Shown here piece by piece: positions 43,825-51,413 of a stretch of DNA of 64,000 nt; the stretch's first letter is position 1, and the number at the start of each line of letters is the position of its first letter. The position numbers were made by a program, and so were the translations under genes. The notes below the pieces were generated by a model. The model was not told the origin of the DNA. It saw only the letters and a list, made by a program, of their open reading frames with translations, and did no database searches. This DNA is from an uncultured Collinsella sp. (GTDB lineage Bacteria > Actinomycetota > Coriobacteriia > Coriobacteriales > Coriobacteriaceae), in the NCBI GenBank assembly GCA_900540985.1, contig UQIC01000005.1:23183-87182 (forward strand), written 5' to 3'.

Positions 43825-44374
43825 TGTGTAACCACGCTCCTAGTTACGTGTAATGCGGCGCTCTCTCACACCGCTGCTTATTGAATTCTTGAATTTTCGG
43901 CTTGCACTACCGGCTTCTTCCGTTCTTCGCCACATGTTGGTGCAGGGAAAAACGTTTGTCCACCTTGGAACTGCAACCCTAAACCCAAGATTTCACCCGT
44001 CTGTGAAGGATAACATAGCCACCCCCTTCATCAGGGCTGTTATATGTTTCTTTTTTTATACCATTAGGGCGTTTTTAACAAATCCGCAGGAAATGCGAGC
44101 GCGAGCAACTACCGTTCACCGATTTGTTTGGTATTTTTCCTTGCCTTTGTACGACGTTCGCTCTAGCTGTTATGCCAGCTTTAGCAGAGTAAAGTGCCTC
44201 TGAGTAGGCTTTGGGACATGCCTTACGATCTACCCCTTACTTTGCTGATACCGACGGTGTACGGAGGTCGCCTAAAGGTTGTTTTCTAGGCATGACCCAA
44301 AATCTACCGTATAGGGTGCGCGTGCAAGGGTATCATCTTTCACCGAAAATAGTTTCTAGTGTTAGGGGTTTTCG
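43825..44374. other. Intergenic region between pflB and marR promoters
   Basis: 550 nt without a credible gene. It must hold the divergent promoters of pflB and the marR-ABC operon. The units GGACATGCCTTACGATCTACC (about 44217) and GGCATGACCCAAAATCTACC (44290-44309) are loose direct repeats about 72 nt apart, and the second recurs at 22884-22905. No riboswitch recognised. Confidence 0.5.
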
Positions 44375-44824
44375 GTGGAAGATACCGATTTCCATGAGCT
44401 TGGACGTCAGCTCCTTACTGAGTTTGGCGGCATTCACCAGCGCGTTTCGCGCTTTGTGGACAAAGCTCTCAGCGGCGAGATGGCCGTCATGCGCGCCCTC
44501 ATGCTCGCTGGCGGTTCGCTCACGCCGAGCGAACTCGCCGATCGTGCCTGGGTCTCGAGCGCCCGCATCGCCAATATCTTGCGCGCCCTCGAGGCCAAGG
44601 GTTGGATTGAGCGCGAGCACTCAAAGACCGACCGTCGTCGCGTACACGTCATAGTGACCGACAAGGGATTCCAGGATCTCGAAATCAAACGCCGGGAATT
44701 CGAGGAGCGCACCGCGGCTTTCCTCGAGCAGCTCGGCGAAACAGATACCCAAGAGATGGTGCGCCTTCTAAGACGTGCCAACGAAATTATCGACCGCAAT
44801 CAAGAAAGGAGAGATGCCGAGTGA
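44375..44824 (+). CDS. MarR-family transcriptional regulator
   Basis: 149-aa winged-helix protein: recognition region LTPSELADRAWVSSARIANILRALEAKGWIEREHSKTDRRRV (about 50-90) and flanking dimer helices. Its stop overlaps the GTG start of the first ABC exporter gene, so it is the first gene of the operon and probably its repressor, released by a drug or metabolite. Confidence 0.92.
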   Translation: MEDTDFHELGRQLLTEFGGIHQRVSRFVDKALSGEMAVMRALMLAGGSLTPSELADRAWVSSARIANILRALEAKGWIEREHSKTDRRRVHVIVTDKGFQDLEIKRREFEERTAAFLEQLGETDTQEMVRLLRRANEIIDRNQERRDAE

Positions 44825-47187
44825 GGATTCTCAAGCTCTTTAAAAAGCATGTCCTGGCACTGTTCGCAGCTATCGTACTTATCGTAATCAGCTGCAACGC
44901 CGACCTGGCGCTGCCTACCTATATGAGCGACATCGTCGACGTGGGCGTGCAGCAAGGCGGCATCGCCTCGCCCGTGCCCGACACCATTCGCGCCGAATCG
45001 CTCGACGACCTCGAACTCTTTATGCGCGCCAAGGACGCCAAAGCTGTGGAGGCCGTGTTTGGCAAGGCAGACAAGAACGGCATTCGAACGTACAAGGGCA
45101 CCGAGGAAGAGCGTGCCGATGGAGGCAAGATTGCCGACATTATGAGCCTGCCCGAGACTGTCGTCCTTTCGCTCAACCAGGGCATTGACGCCAACTCCAT
45201 GGGCGACATGATGGGCTCGTCCAGCGAGAAAGACAACAACGCTGCCCAGACCATGCCCACACCCGAGCAAATGGCAGCGATGACGCCCGAGCAGCTCGCC
45301 GAGATGCAGCAGAAGGCCGCGGCGGCGCAGAACATGCAAAAGCAGATTGATGCCGACGGCGGTAAGATCACCATGAAGAGCCTGCGCCTGGGTGTCGAGG
45401 GCGGTCTGGTAGACCAAAGCAAGCTCGTCGAGGGCGCCAACCAAATGGCGGACAAAATGGGCTCCATGTCGGGCTCCATCGTGACCCAACGTGCCGTGAG
45501 CTATGTACAGGACGAGTACAAGGCACAGGGCATCGACCCCGCCGACGTGCAGAACGCCTACCTGAGCCGCATGGCGACCACGATGTTTGGGCTGTGCCTG
45601 GTGTCGCTCGTCGCCACCATCCTGACCGGTGCCGTGGCTTCGCGCACCGCCTGCTCCATCGCCCGCGACCTGCGCCGCGAGACCTTCAACAAGGTTATGC
45701 ACTTCTCGCCGGCCGAGGTGGGCAAATTTAGCCAGGCCTCGCTCATCACCCGCTGCACCAACGACATTCAGCAGATCCAGATGGCCGCAACCCTATTTAT
45801 CCGTATGTGCCTGATGGCCCCCGTCATGGGCATCGTCGCCGTCATGCGCGTCCTTGCCAACCACACCGGCCTAGAGTGGACCATCGCTGTGGCCATCATC
45901 GCGGTTTCGGCCGTCGTCGGCGTGCTCATGGGTCTCACCATGCCCAAGTTCAAAAAGATGCAGAGCTTTGTGGACCGCGTGAACCTTACCGCCCGCGAGC
46001 TGCTCGACGGCCTTATGCCCATCCGTTCGTTCAACCGCGAGGAACATGAGCTCGAGCGTTTTGACAAGGCTTCGCTCGACCTGATGACCACGCAGCTCTA
46101 CACCAACCGTGCCATGAGCTTTATGATGCCGCTCATGATGCTCGTCATGAACTGCATCACCGTGCTTATCGTCTGGTTTGGCGCGCAGGGCGTGTCCGAC
46201 GGCGTGATGCAGGTCGGCAACATGATGGCGTTTATCTCCTACACCATGCAGATCGTCATGGCGTTTATGATCCTCACCATGGTTTCGGTTATCCTGCCCC
46301 GCGCCGAGGTCGCAGCCGAGCGCGTGGAAGAGGTCATCACCTGCCCCACGAGCATCAACGACCCCGCCTCGCCCAAACTGCCCGCGGCCAGCGCGCCGCG
46401 CGGTGAGCTCACCTTCCGCGACGTGAGCTTCCAGTATCCCGATGCCCGCGCCGATGTCATCAGCGGCGTGAACTTCACCACGCATGCCGGTCAGATGCTC
46501 GGCATCATTGGCTCCACGGGCTCGGGCAAGTCCACGCTCGTGCAGCTGATTCCGCGCCTGTACGACGTCACGGGCGGCAGCATTTCGCTCGACGGCATCG
46601 ACGTGCGCGACATGACCCTTTCCGAGCTGCGCCGCCGCATTGGTTACATCCCGCAGCAGGGGCGTCTGTTCTCGGGCACCGTCGAGAGCAACCTCAAGTT
46701 TGCCGGCGACATGGTGAGCGATGATGACATGCGCCAGGCAGCACGCGTCGCCCAGGCGGAGGACTTTATCGCCGAGCGCGAGGACGGGTACGACTCCCCC
46801 ATTAGCCAGGGCGGCTCCAATGTCTCGGGCGGTCAGCGTCAGCGCCTGGCCATCGCCCGCGCCTTGGCCAAGAAGCCCGAGGTCGTGGTTTTCGATGATT
46901 CGTTTAGCGCGCTCGACTACAAGACCGACGCGCGCCTGCGCGAGGAGCTCGCCAAAAACGTCACCGACGCCGCACTCGTGGTCGTGGCCCAGCGCATCGC
47001 GACCATCATGCACGCCGACCAGATCATCGTGCTCGACGACGGCCACGTGGTGGGCACCGGTACGCACGAGGAGCTGCTGCGCAGCTGCCCGGCGTACCTG
47101 GAGATCGCACAGTCGCAGCTTTCCGCCGAGGAGCTGGGGCTTACCCAAGAAGAAATTGCAGCCGTCATGGAAGGAGGCGAGCGCTAA
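44821..47187 (+). CDS. ABC exporter half-transporter 1 (permease-ATPase), with large N-terminal insertion
   Basis: 788 aa. Transmembrane helix 1 (about 10-32), then an unusual extracytoplasmic segment of about 200 residues rich in Met, Gln, Ala and Asp (about 45-240). The remaining helices and an ATPase domain follow, with Walker A GSTGSGKST, signature NVSGGQRQR, Walker B VVVFDDSFSALD. Where canonical half-transporters have Glu after Walker B this has Asp, common in the degenerate site of heterodimers. Pairs with the next gene, which overlaps by 1 nt. Confidence 0.9.
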   Translation: MRILKLFKKHVLALFAAIVLIVISCNADLALPTYMSDIVDVGVQQGGIASPVPDTIRAESLDDLELFMRAKDAKAVEAVFGKADKNGIRTYKGTEEERADGGKIADIMSLPETVVLSLNQGIDANSMGDMMGSSSEKDNNAAQTMPTPEQMAAMTPEQLAEMQQKAAAAQNMQKQIDADGGKITMKSLRLGVEGGLVDQSKLVEGANQMADKMGSMSGSIVTQRAVSYVQDEYKAQGIDPADVQNAYLSRMATTMFGLCLVSLVATILTGAVASRTACSIARDLRRETFNKVMHFSPAEVGKFSQASLITRCTNDIQQIQMAATLFIRMCLMAPVMGIVAVMRVLANHTGLEWTIAVAIIAVSAVVGVLMGLTMPKFKKMQSFVDRVNLTARELLDGLMPIRSFNREEHELERFDKASLDLMTTQLYTNRAMSFMMPLMMLVMNCITVLIVWFGAQGVSDGVMQVGNMMAFISYTMQIVMAFMILTMVSVILPRAEVAAERVEEVITCPTSINDPASPKLPAASAPRGELTFRDVSFQYPDARADVISGVNFTTHAGQMLGIIGSTGSGKSTLVQLIPRLYDVTGGSISLDGIDVRDMTLSELRRRIGYIPQQGRLFSGTVESNLKFAGDMVSDDDMRQAARVAQAEDFIAEREDGYDSPISQGGSNVSGGQRQRLAIARALAKKPEVVVFDDSFSALDYKTDARLREELAKNVTDAALVVVAQRIATIMHADQIIVLDDGHVVGTGTHEELLRSCPAYLEIAQSQLSAEELGLTQEEIAAVMEGGER

Positions 47188-49043
47188 TGGCAGACGAGAC
47201 CAAGACTCAGATTCCCAAGCCCACCCGCCAGCGTGGTCCCATGGGCCGCATGGGCGGCATGCGTCGCGGCGAAAAGGCCAAGGACTTTAAGGGCACCATG
47301 AGGCAACTGCTCGGGTATATCGGCCAGCACAAGATTGCCGTGTTTGCCGCCGTCGCCTTTGCCGTGTGCTCGGTCATCTTTAACATTGTGGGGCCCAAGG
47401 TGCTCGGCCAGGTTACCACCAAACTGTTCGAGGGCTTGGTTGCCAAGGTCAACGGCACCGGCGATGTCGACTTTGCCTGGATCGCCAAGACGCTCGGCTT
47501 TTTGCTCTGTCTGTATCTGGCGAGCTCTGCCTGCAGCCTGATCCAAGGCTGGCTCATGACCGGCGTCACGCAAAAGATTTGTTATCGCATGCGCAAGGAG
47601 ATCGCCGCCAAGATCGCTGTCGTTCCGATGAGTTACTTCAACGGCCACAGCAAGGGCGACGTACTCAGCCGCATCACCAACGACGTCGATACGCTGGGTC
47701 AGTCGCTCAACCAGAGCGTGACGCAGCTCATAACCTCGGTGACGCAGATTATCGGCGTGCTCGTCATGATGCTTTCGATCAGTCTGCCGCTTACCGGCGT
47801 CACCGTGCTCACGCTGCCGGCCGCCGCGATTATCCTGATGGTGATGATTCACTTCTCGCAGCCGTACTTCCGCGAGCAGCAGCAGGTCCTGGGCACCGTC
47901 AACGGCATTATCGAGGAGGATTTTGCCGGCCAGAACGTCATTCAGGTGTTCGACCGCGCCGAGGCTTCGATCGAGGAGTTCGACCGTCAAAACGACCGCC
48001 TCTTTATTAGTGGCTGGCGCTCGCAGTTCCTGTCGGGCCTGATGATGCCGCTTATGAGCTTGGTGGGCAACATGGGCTACGTGGGCGTCGTCGTGGTGGG
48101 TGCGCAGCTCGCGCTGACCGGCAATGCCACGCCCGGCGACATCCAGAGCTTTATCCAGTACGTTCGCAACTTTACGCAGCCCGTGCAGCAGCTGGGCAAC
48201 GTGAGCAACACGATGCAGTCGATGGCCGCCGCCACCGAGCGCGTGTTTGAGTTCCTGGCCGCGCCCGAAGAGGAGCAGAAGGCCGACGCGCAGATTCCCG
48301 AAAAGCGCCCCGGCCACGTGGAGTTTGACCATGTCAAGTTTGGCTACACGCCCGACAAGACCATCATCCACGACTTTAGCTGCGAGGCGCAGCCCGGCCA
48401 GACCATCGCCATCGTCGGTCCCACCGGCGCTGGCAAGACCACGCTCATCAAGCTGCTGCAGCGCTTCTACGATGTGGACGGCGGTTCGCTGCGCGTCGAG
48501 GGCATCGACGTGCGCGACTGGGACCGCGCGGCACTTCGCGGCGAGTTTGCCATGGTGCTGCAGGATACCTGGCTGTTTAACGGCACGATCCGCGAGAACA
48601 TCCGCTACGGACGCCCCGATGCAAGCGATGCCGAGGTCGAAGCCGCTGCACGTGCCGCACGCTGCGACCACTTTATCCATACGCTCGCCGGCGGTTACGA
48701 CTTTATGATCAACGAGGAGGGCACTAACCTGTCGCAGGGTCAGCGCCAGCTCGTGACCATCGCCCGCGCCATTTTGGCCGACCGCCCGGCGCTGATTCTG
48801 GACGAGGCAACCTCCAACGTTGACACTCGTACCGAGGAGCTTATTCAGCGTGCCATGGATGCGCTGATGCAGGGCCGTACCAGCTTTGTCATCGCGCACC
48901 GCCTGTCCACGATCCGCAACGCCGACGTGATCTTGGTAATTCGCGATGGCGATATCGTCGAGAAGGGCACGCACGACGAGTTGCTCGCCCAGGGCGGCTT
49001 CTACGCCGATCTGTACAACTCGCAGTTCGACGAGGCGGCGTAA
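47187..49043 (+). CDS. ABC exporter half-transporter 2 (permease-ATPase)
   Basis: 618 aa with a basic N-terminal tail, six transmembrane helices and an ATPase domain: Walker A GPTGAGKTT, signature NLSQGQRQL (SQ for SG), Walker B ALILDEATSNVD with catalytic Glu. Together with the upstream protein this forms a heterodimeric multidrug-type exporter (BmrCD/LmrCD style) with one consensus and one degenerate site. A terminator follows. Confidence 0.92.
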   Translation: MADETKTQIPKPTRQRGPMGRMGGMRRGEKAKDFKGTMRQLLGYIGQHKIAVFAAVAFAVCSVIFNIVGPKVLGQVTTKLFEGLVAKVNGTGDVDFAWIAKTLGFLLCLYLASSACSLIQGWLMTGVTQKICYRMRKEIAAKIAVVPMSYFNGHSKGDVLSRITNDVDTLGQSLNQSVTQLITSVTQIIGVLVMMLSISLPLTGVTVLTLPAAAIILMVMIHFSQPYFREQQQVLGTVNGIIEEDFAGQNVIQVFDRAEASIEEFDRQNDRLFISGWRSQFLSGLMMPLMSLVGNMGYVGVVVVGAQLALTGNATPGDIQSFIQYVRNFTQPVQQLGNVSNTMQSMAAATERVFEFLAAPEEEQKADAQIPEKRPGHVEFDHVKFGYTPDKTIIHDFSCEAQPGQTIAIVGPTGAGKTTLIKLLQRFYDVDGGSLRVEGIDVRDWDRAALRGEFAMVLQDTWLFNGTIRENIRYGRPDASDAEVEAAARAARCDHFIHTLAGGYDFMINEEGTNLSQGQRQLVTIARAILADRPALILDEATSNVDTRTEELIQRAMDALMQGRTSFVIAHRLSTIRNADVILVIRDGDIVEKGTHDELLAQGGFYADLYNSQFDEAA

Positions 49044-49075
49044 ATTCTGCCGCAGGGAACGAATAACGCCCGAGA

Positions 49076-49109
49076 ACGGGGGCGCAGGACAACCTGCGCC
49101 CCCGTTTTT
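49076..49109 (+). terminator. Rho-independent terminator of the marR-ABC operon
   Basis: ACGGGGGCGCAGG pairs with CCTGCGCCCCCGT around ACAA, followed by TTTT. Confidence 0.92.
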
Positions 49110-49168
49110 GTTCTACGGCCCTTGAGCCGCCTCCCCTGGGACCTGATTGACAGCCCCTTCGAAGCCCT

Positions 49169-49398
49169 GTGGGCAAAAAATGGCAAATATGAGTACTGTT
49201 ACCTTTTTGGTAACAGCCAAAACCGCCTCAAACGACCTCCTTGCGGCCTCTATACGCCTTCAAATTAATCAAAACGCCCGTTAGCGGGCTTCTGTGTGCC
49301 AACGTTAATGAACATATTTTTCACTTTGTCTATTATCTTGCTAGACTGATATGTTACTAGGTTAGCAACCGTACTCATATTTGGCATTTTTTGCCCAC
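49169..49398. repeat. 230-nt element with 28-nt terminal inverted repeats
   Basis: Arms 49169-49196 and 49371-49398 (GTGGGCAAAAAATGGCAAAT and onward to GAGTAC) are complementary with one mismatch. Both arms continue into similar sequence (ATGAGTAC-n-GTT...GTAACA), each capable of a 31-37 codon peptide beginning MSTV. Inside is TGTTACC-TTTTT-GGTAACA and a GCCCG-TTAG-CGGGC hairpin. No clear target-site duplication. MITE-like or a paired regulatory element. Confidence 0.6.
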
Positions 49399-49469
49399 GG
49401 GGTGTTTCCTGGGGAACCGACAACAGCCTTAGGGTCGCGCGCGGCGCCACTCCCTCCCCGACATCCGCC

Positions 49470-49523
49470 GACGTTTACCCATATAAAACCTGCCAAAATA
49501 AACCTGTCCCTTTTGGCAGGTTT
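49470..49523. repeat. Family D hairpin, copy 5
   Basis: Flank CGACGTTTACCCATATAAA, then ACCTGCCAAAA (49488-49498), loop with AACCTGTCC and TTTTGGCAGGTTT. About 100 nt upstream of the DAHP synthase gene. Confidence 0.9.
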
Positions 49524-49621
49524 CGTGGCGGCGAGGGGTTGCACTTTAGCGTGCGACAGCGGATAATGCCGAGCACTCGACAATACGCTTATTGCTCTTT
49601 CTATAGATTGAGGAGGCCCCT

Positions 49622-50653
49622 ATGGCCATGGAATTCAAACGCAGGCTGCCGATCCCCATGGAGATCCGCGAGGAAATGCCGCTTTCTGCCGAGCTTACCG
49701 CCAAAAAGCAGGCATTTGACGCCGAGGTCGCCAAAGTCTTTACCGGCGAGGACGCACGCAAGGTGCTCATCATCGGCCCGTGCTCTGCCGACCGCGAGGA
49801 TTCGGTGCTTGAGTACATGAACCGACTGGCCAAGACCGCCGAGGAGGTCAAGGACAAGCTCATCATCATTCCGCGCGTCTACACCAACAAGCCGCGCACC
49901 AAGGGCACCGGTTACAAGGGTCTTCTGCACAACCCCAACCCCGAGGCTCCCGACGACCTGCTCGAGGGCGTCAAGGCCATCCGCCATATGCACCTACGCG
50001 TTATTGAGGAAACGGGCTTCTTCACCGCCGACGAGATGCTCTATCCATCCAACTACCAGTACCTCGTTGACCTGCTGAGCTATGTTGCCGTGGGCGCACG
50101 CTCGGTCGAAAACCAGGAGCATCGCCTGGTGTCGAGCGGCATTTCGGTACCCGTCGGCATGAAGAATCCCACTGCCGGTTCCACCACCGTCATGCTCAAC
50201 TCCATTTACGCCGCGCAGGCACACCAGAGCTTTATCTTCCGCAACTGGGAGGTTGAGTGCGACGGCAACCCACTCGCACACGCCGTCATGCGTGGCTACA
50301 TTGGTCTCGACGGTCGCACCTACCCCAACTACCACTACGAGCACCTCGAGCGTCTGGCCGAGCGCTATACCGAGCACGCCGGCTATGCCAATCCGGCAGC
50401 GGTCATCGACTGCAACCACGACAACTCGGGCAAGCGTCCGTTGGAGCAGTATCGCATTTGCAAGGAGGTGCTCGACAGCTGCCGCCGCAACGAGTCCATC
50501 TCCAAGCTGGTCAAGGGCTTTATGATCGAGTCCTACCTGGAGGACGGCAACCAGCCGGTCGACGGCGGTGTCTTTGGCAAGTCGATCACCGACCCGTGCC
50601 TGGGCTGGGAAAAGACCGACTACCTCATCCACGAGATCGCGGAGCGGATTTAG
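49622..50653 (+). CDS. 3-deoxy-7-phosphoheptulonate synthase, class I
   Basis: Condenses phosphoenolpyruvate and erythrose 4-phosphate, first step of the shikimate pathway. The 343-aa protein of AroF/G/H type shows IGPCSADRED (about 50-59), RVYTNKPRTKGTGYKGL, KNPTAGSTTVML and the metal site DCNHDNSGK. AGGAGG lies 6 nt before the ATG. The last base of its TAG begins the first stem of a family B element. Which aromatic amino acid feeds back cannot be read. Confidence 0.94.
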   Translation: MAMEFKRRLPIPMEIREEMPLSAELTAKKQAFDAEVAKVFTGEDARKVLIIGPCSADREDSVLEYMNRLAKTAEEVKDKLIIIPRVYTNKPRTKGTGYKGLLHNPNPEAPDDLLEGVKAIRHMHLRVIEETGFFTADEMLYPSNYQYLVDLLSYVAVGARSVENQEHRLVSSGISVPVGMKNPTAGSTTVMLNSIYAAQAHQSFIFRNWEVECDGNPLAHAVMRGYIGLDGRTYPNYHYEHLERLAERYTEHAGYANPAAVIDCNHDNSGKRPLEQYRICKEVLDSCRRNESISKLVKGFMIESYLEDGNQPVDGGVFGKSITDPCLGWEKTDYLIHEIAERI

Positions 50654-50788
50654 TTACGCGGTTTTACCAAACCGCGTAACGGCTCGACGCTGCAAACCCG
50701 CCAGGGCGGCAATCTGCCTTTCAACTTCGGCGGCATGATCAAAAGATCAATGCCGCCTCGTTTCAAGGCACCTTGCTCGCTCTGGCGG
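50653..50788. repeat. Family B structured element, copy 2
   Basis: P1 GTTACGCGGTTT with complement (50653-50664/50669-50680, loop TACC); P2 11 bp (50698-50708/50778-50788, one G-T); P3 GGCGGCAT (50729-50736/50750-50757); apical GATC-AAAA-GATC. Same plan as copy 1 at 9085 with compensating changes in all four helices. It starts on the last base of the DAHP synthase stop codon. Confidence 0.82.
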
Positions 50789-50854
50789 GCTTTCGCTGTC
50801 GTTTTTCTACCAGCGTCGTTGCCAAAGCTGGCACTTGGAGACGCTCCTTTTGCG

Positions 50855-50912
50855 GTAGTCATTGGGAACATTCTTGTTTGATCAGTCGTTTAAGAACGTC
50901 CCCAACGACTAC
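50855..50912. repeat. 21-bp hairpin with three A-C mismatches
   Basis: GTAGTCATTGGGAACATTCTT (50855-50875) faces AAGAACGTCCCCAACGACTAC (50892-50912). All three mismatches are A opposite C, as if a perfect stem had suffered G to A changes on one arm. Intergenic; the rest of 50913-51085 shows nothing recognised. Confidence 0.6.
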
Positions 50913-51085
50913 CCCTCGCGTATCGTATGCGCGCCGGGCTTCGGGGGCCAAGCGCACTCTGTTAAACATGCCCTCGGGTCGCACGTTTCCCTTCGAATCG
51001 ATCATACAAGCCCCCAATCTGTTTGGTTTCCCCAGATTGTGAGCCCGCACACCCGAGCCGCACGGCCCGCCGTTCAGTTGAAACC

Positions 51086-51136
51086 ACCTGCCAAAAAGGG
51101 ACAGGTTTATTTTGGCAGGTTTTATCTGGGCAAACG
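51086..51136. repeat. Family D hairpin, copy 6 (reverse orientation)
   Basis: ACCTGCCAAAAAGGGACAGG then TTTATTTTGGCAGGT and the reverse flank TTTATCTGGGCAAACGT. Between DAHP synthase and the BceB-like gene. Confidence 0.9.
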
Positions 51137-51193
51137 TCCAAACCGACGTAAGGGAGTTGCCTTCCCTCGTGGCGGTCTTCTAGCAGAAAAACC

Positions 51194-51312
51194 AAGTGAG
51201 TAGGCTTTTTGCAGAAGGCCGAGCACGCCCTAAAACGCCACAGCTCTAACCTGCGGTTTCATCGATCATTTGTCGCGATGTGCTCGGCAGGTTCAAAAAA
51301 GCCTACTCACTT
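51194..51312. repeat. Long inverted repeat, 17-bp outer and 8-bp inner arms
   Basis: AAGTGAGTAGGCTTTTT with its complement (51194-51210/51296-51312) and CCGAGCAC with GTGCTCGG (51219-51226/51280-51287). Its centre has TCTAACCTGCGGTTTCATCG, nearly repeated at 55780-55800 and similar to the 14770 element. It lies 3' of the BceB-like gene. Confidence 0.75.
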
Positions 51313-51413
51313 GTATCTGAGACGCACCAGATTGGCAAAAACCGCCGCGAAAGGGCCCCTGGTCCTTCGCGGCGGTCATACGCCTCTAATTTTGCGACGG
51401 TTTTGCCCGCTTG

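Noticed and set aside
41926..43884. 652-codon open frame antisense to pflB
   Set aside because: High-GC shadow of the conserved PFL reading frame: no ribosome site, low-complexity Val/Gly/His/Asp composition. Same reasoning for the long antisense frames over lysC (22888-24597), thrC (24591-26054), asd, scrB and galT.
44002..44015. Rex-like site TGTGAAGGATAACA upstream of pflB
   Set aside because: Only one half matches the TGTGAA-N-TTCACA pattern; too weak to annotate although redox control of PFL would be sensible.
49265..49450. 61-codon minus-strand frame in the TIR element
   Set aside because: No ribosome site for the full frame; only the MSTV portion has any plausibility and is reported as part of the repeat.
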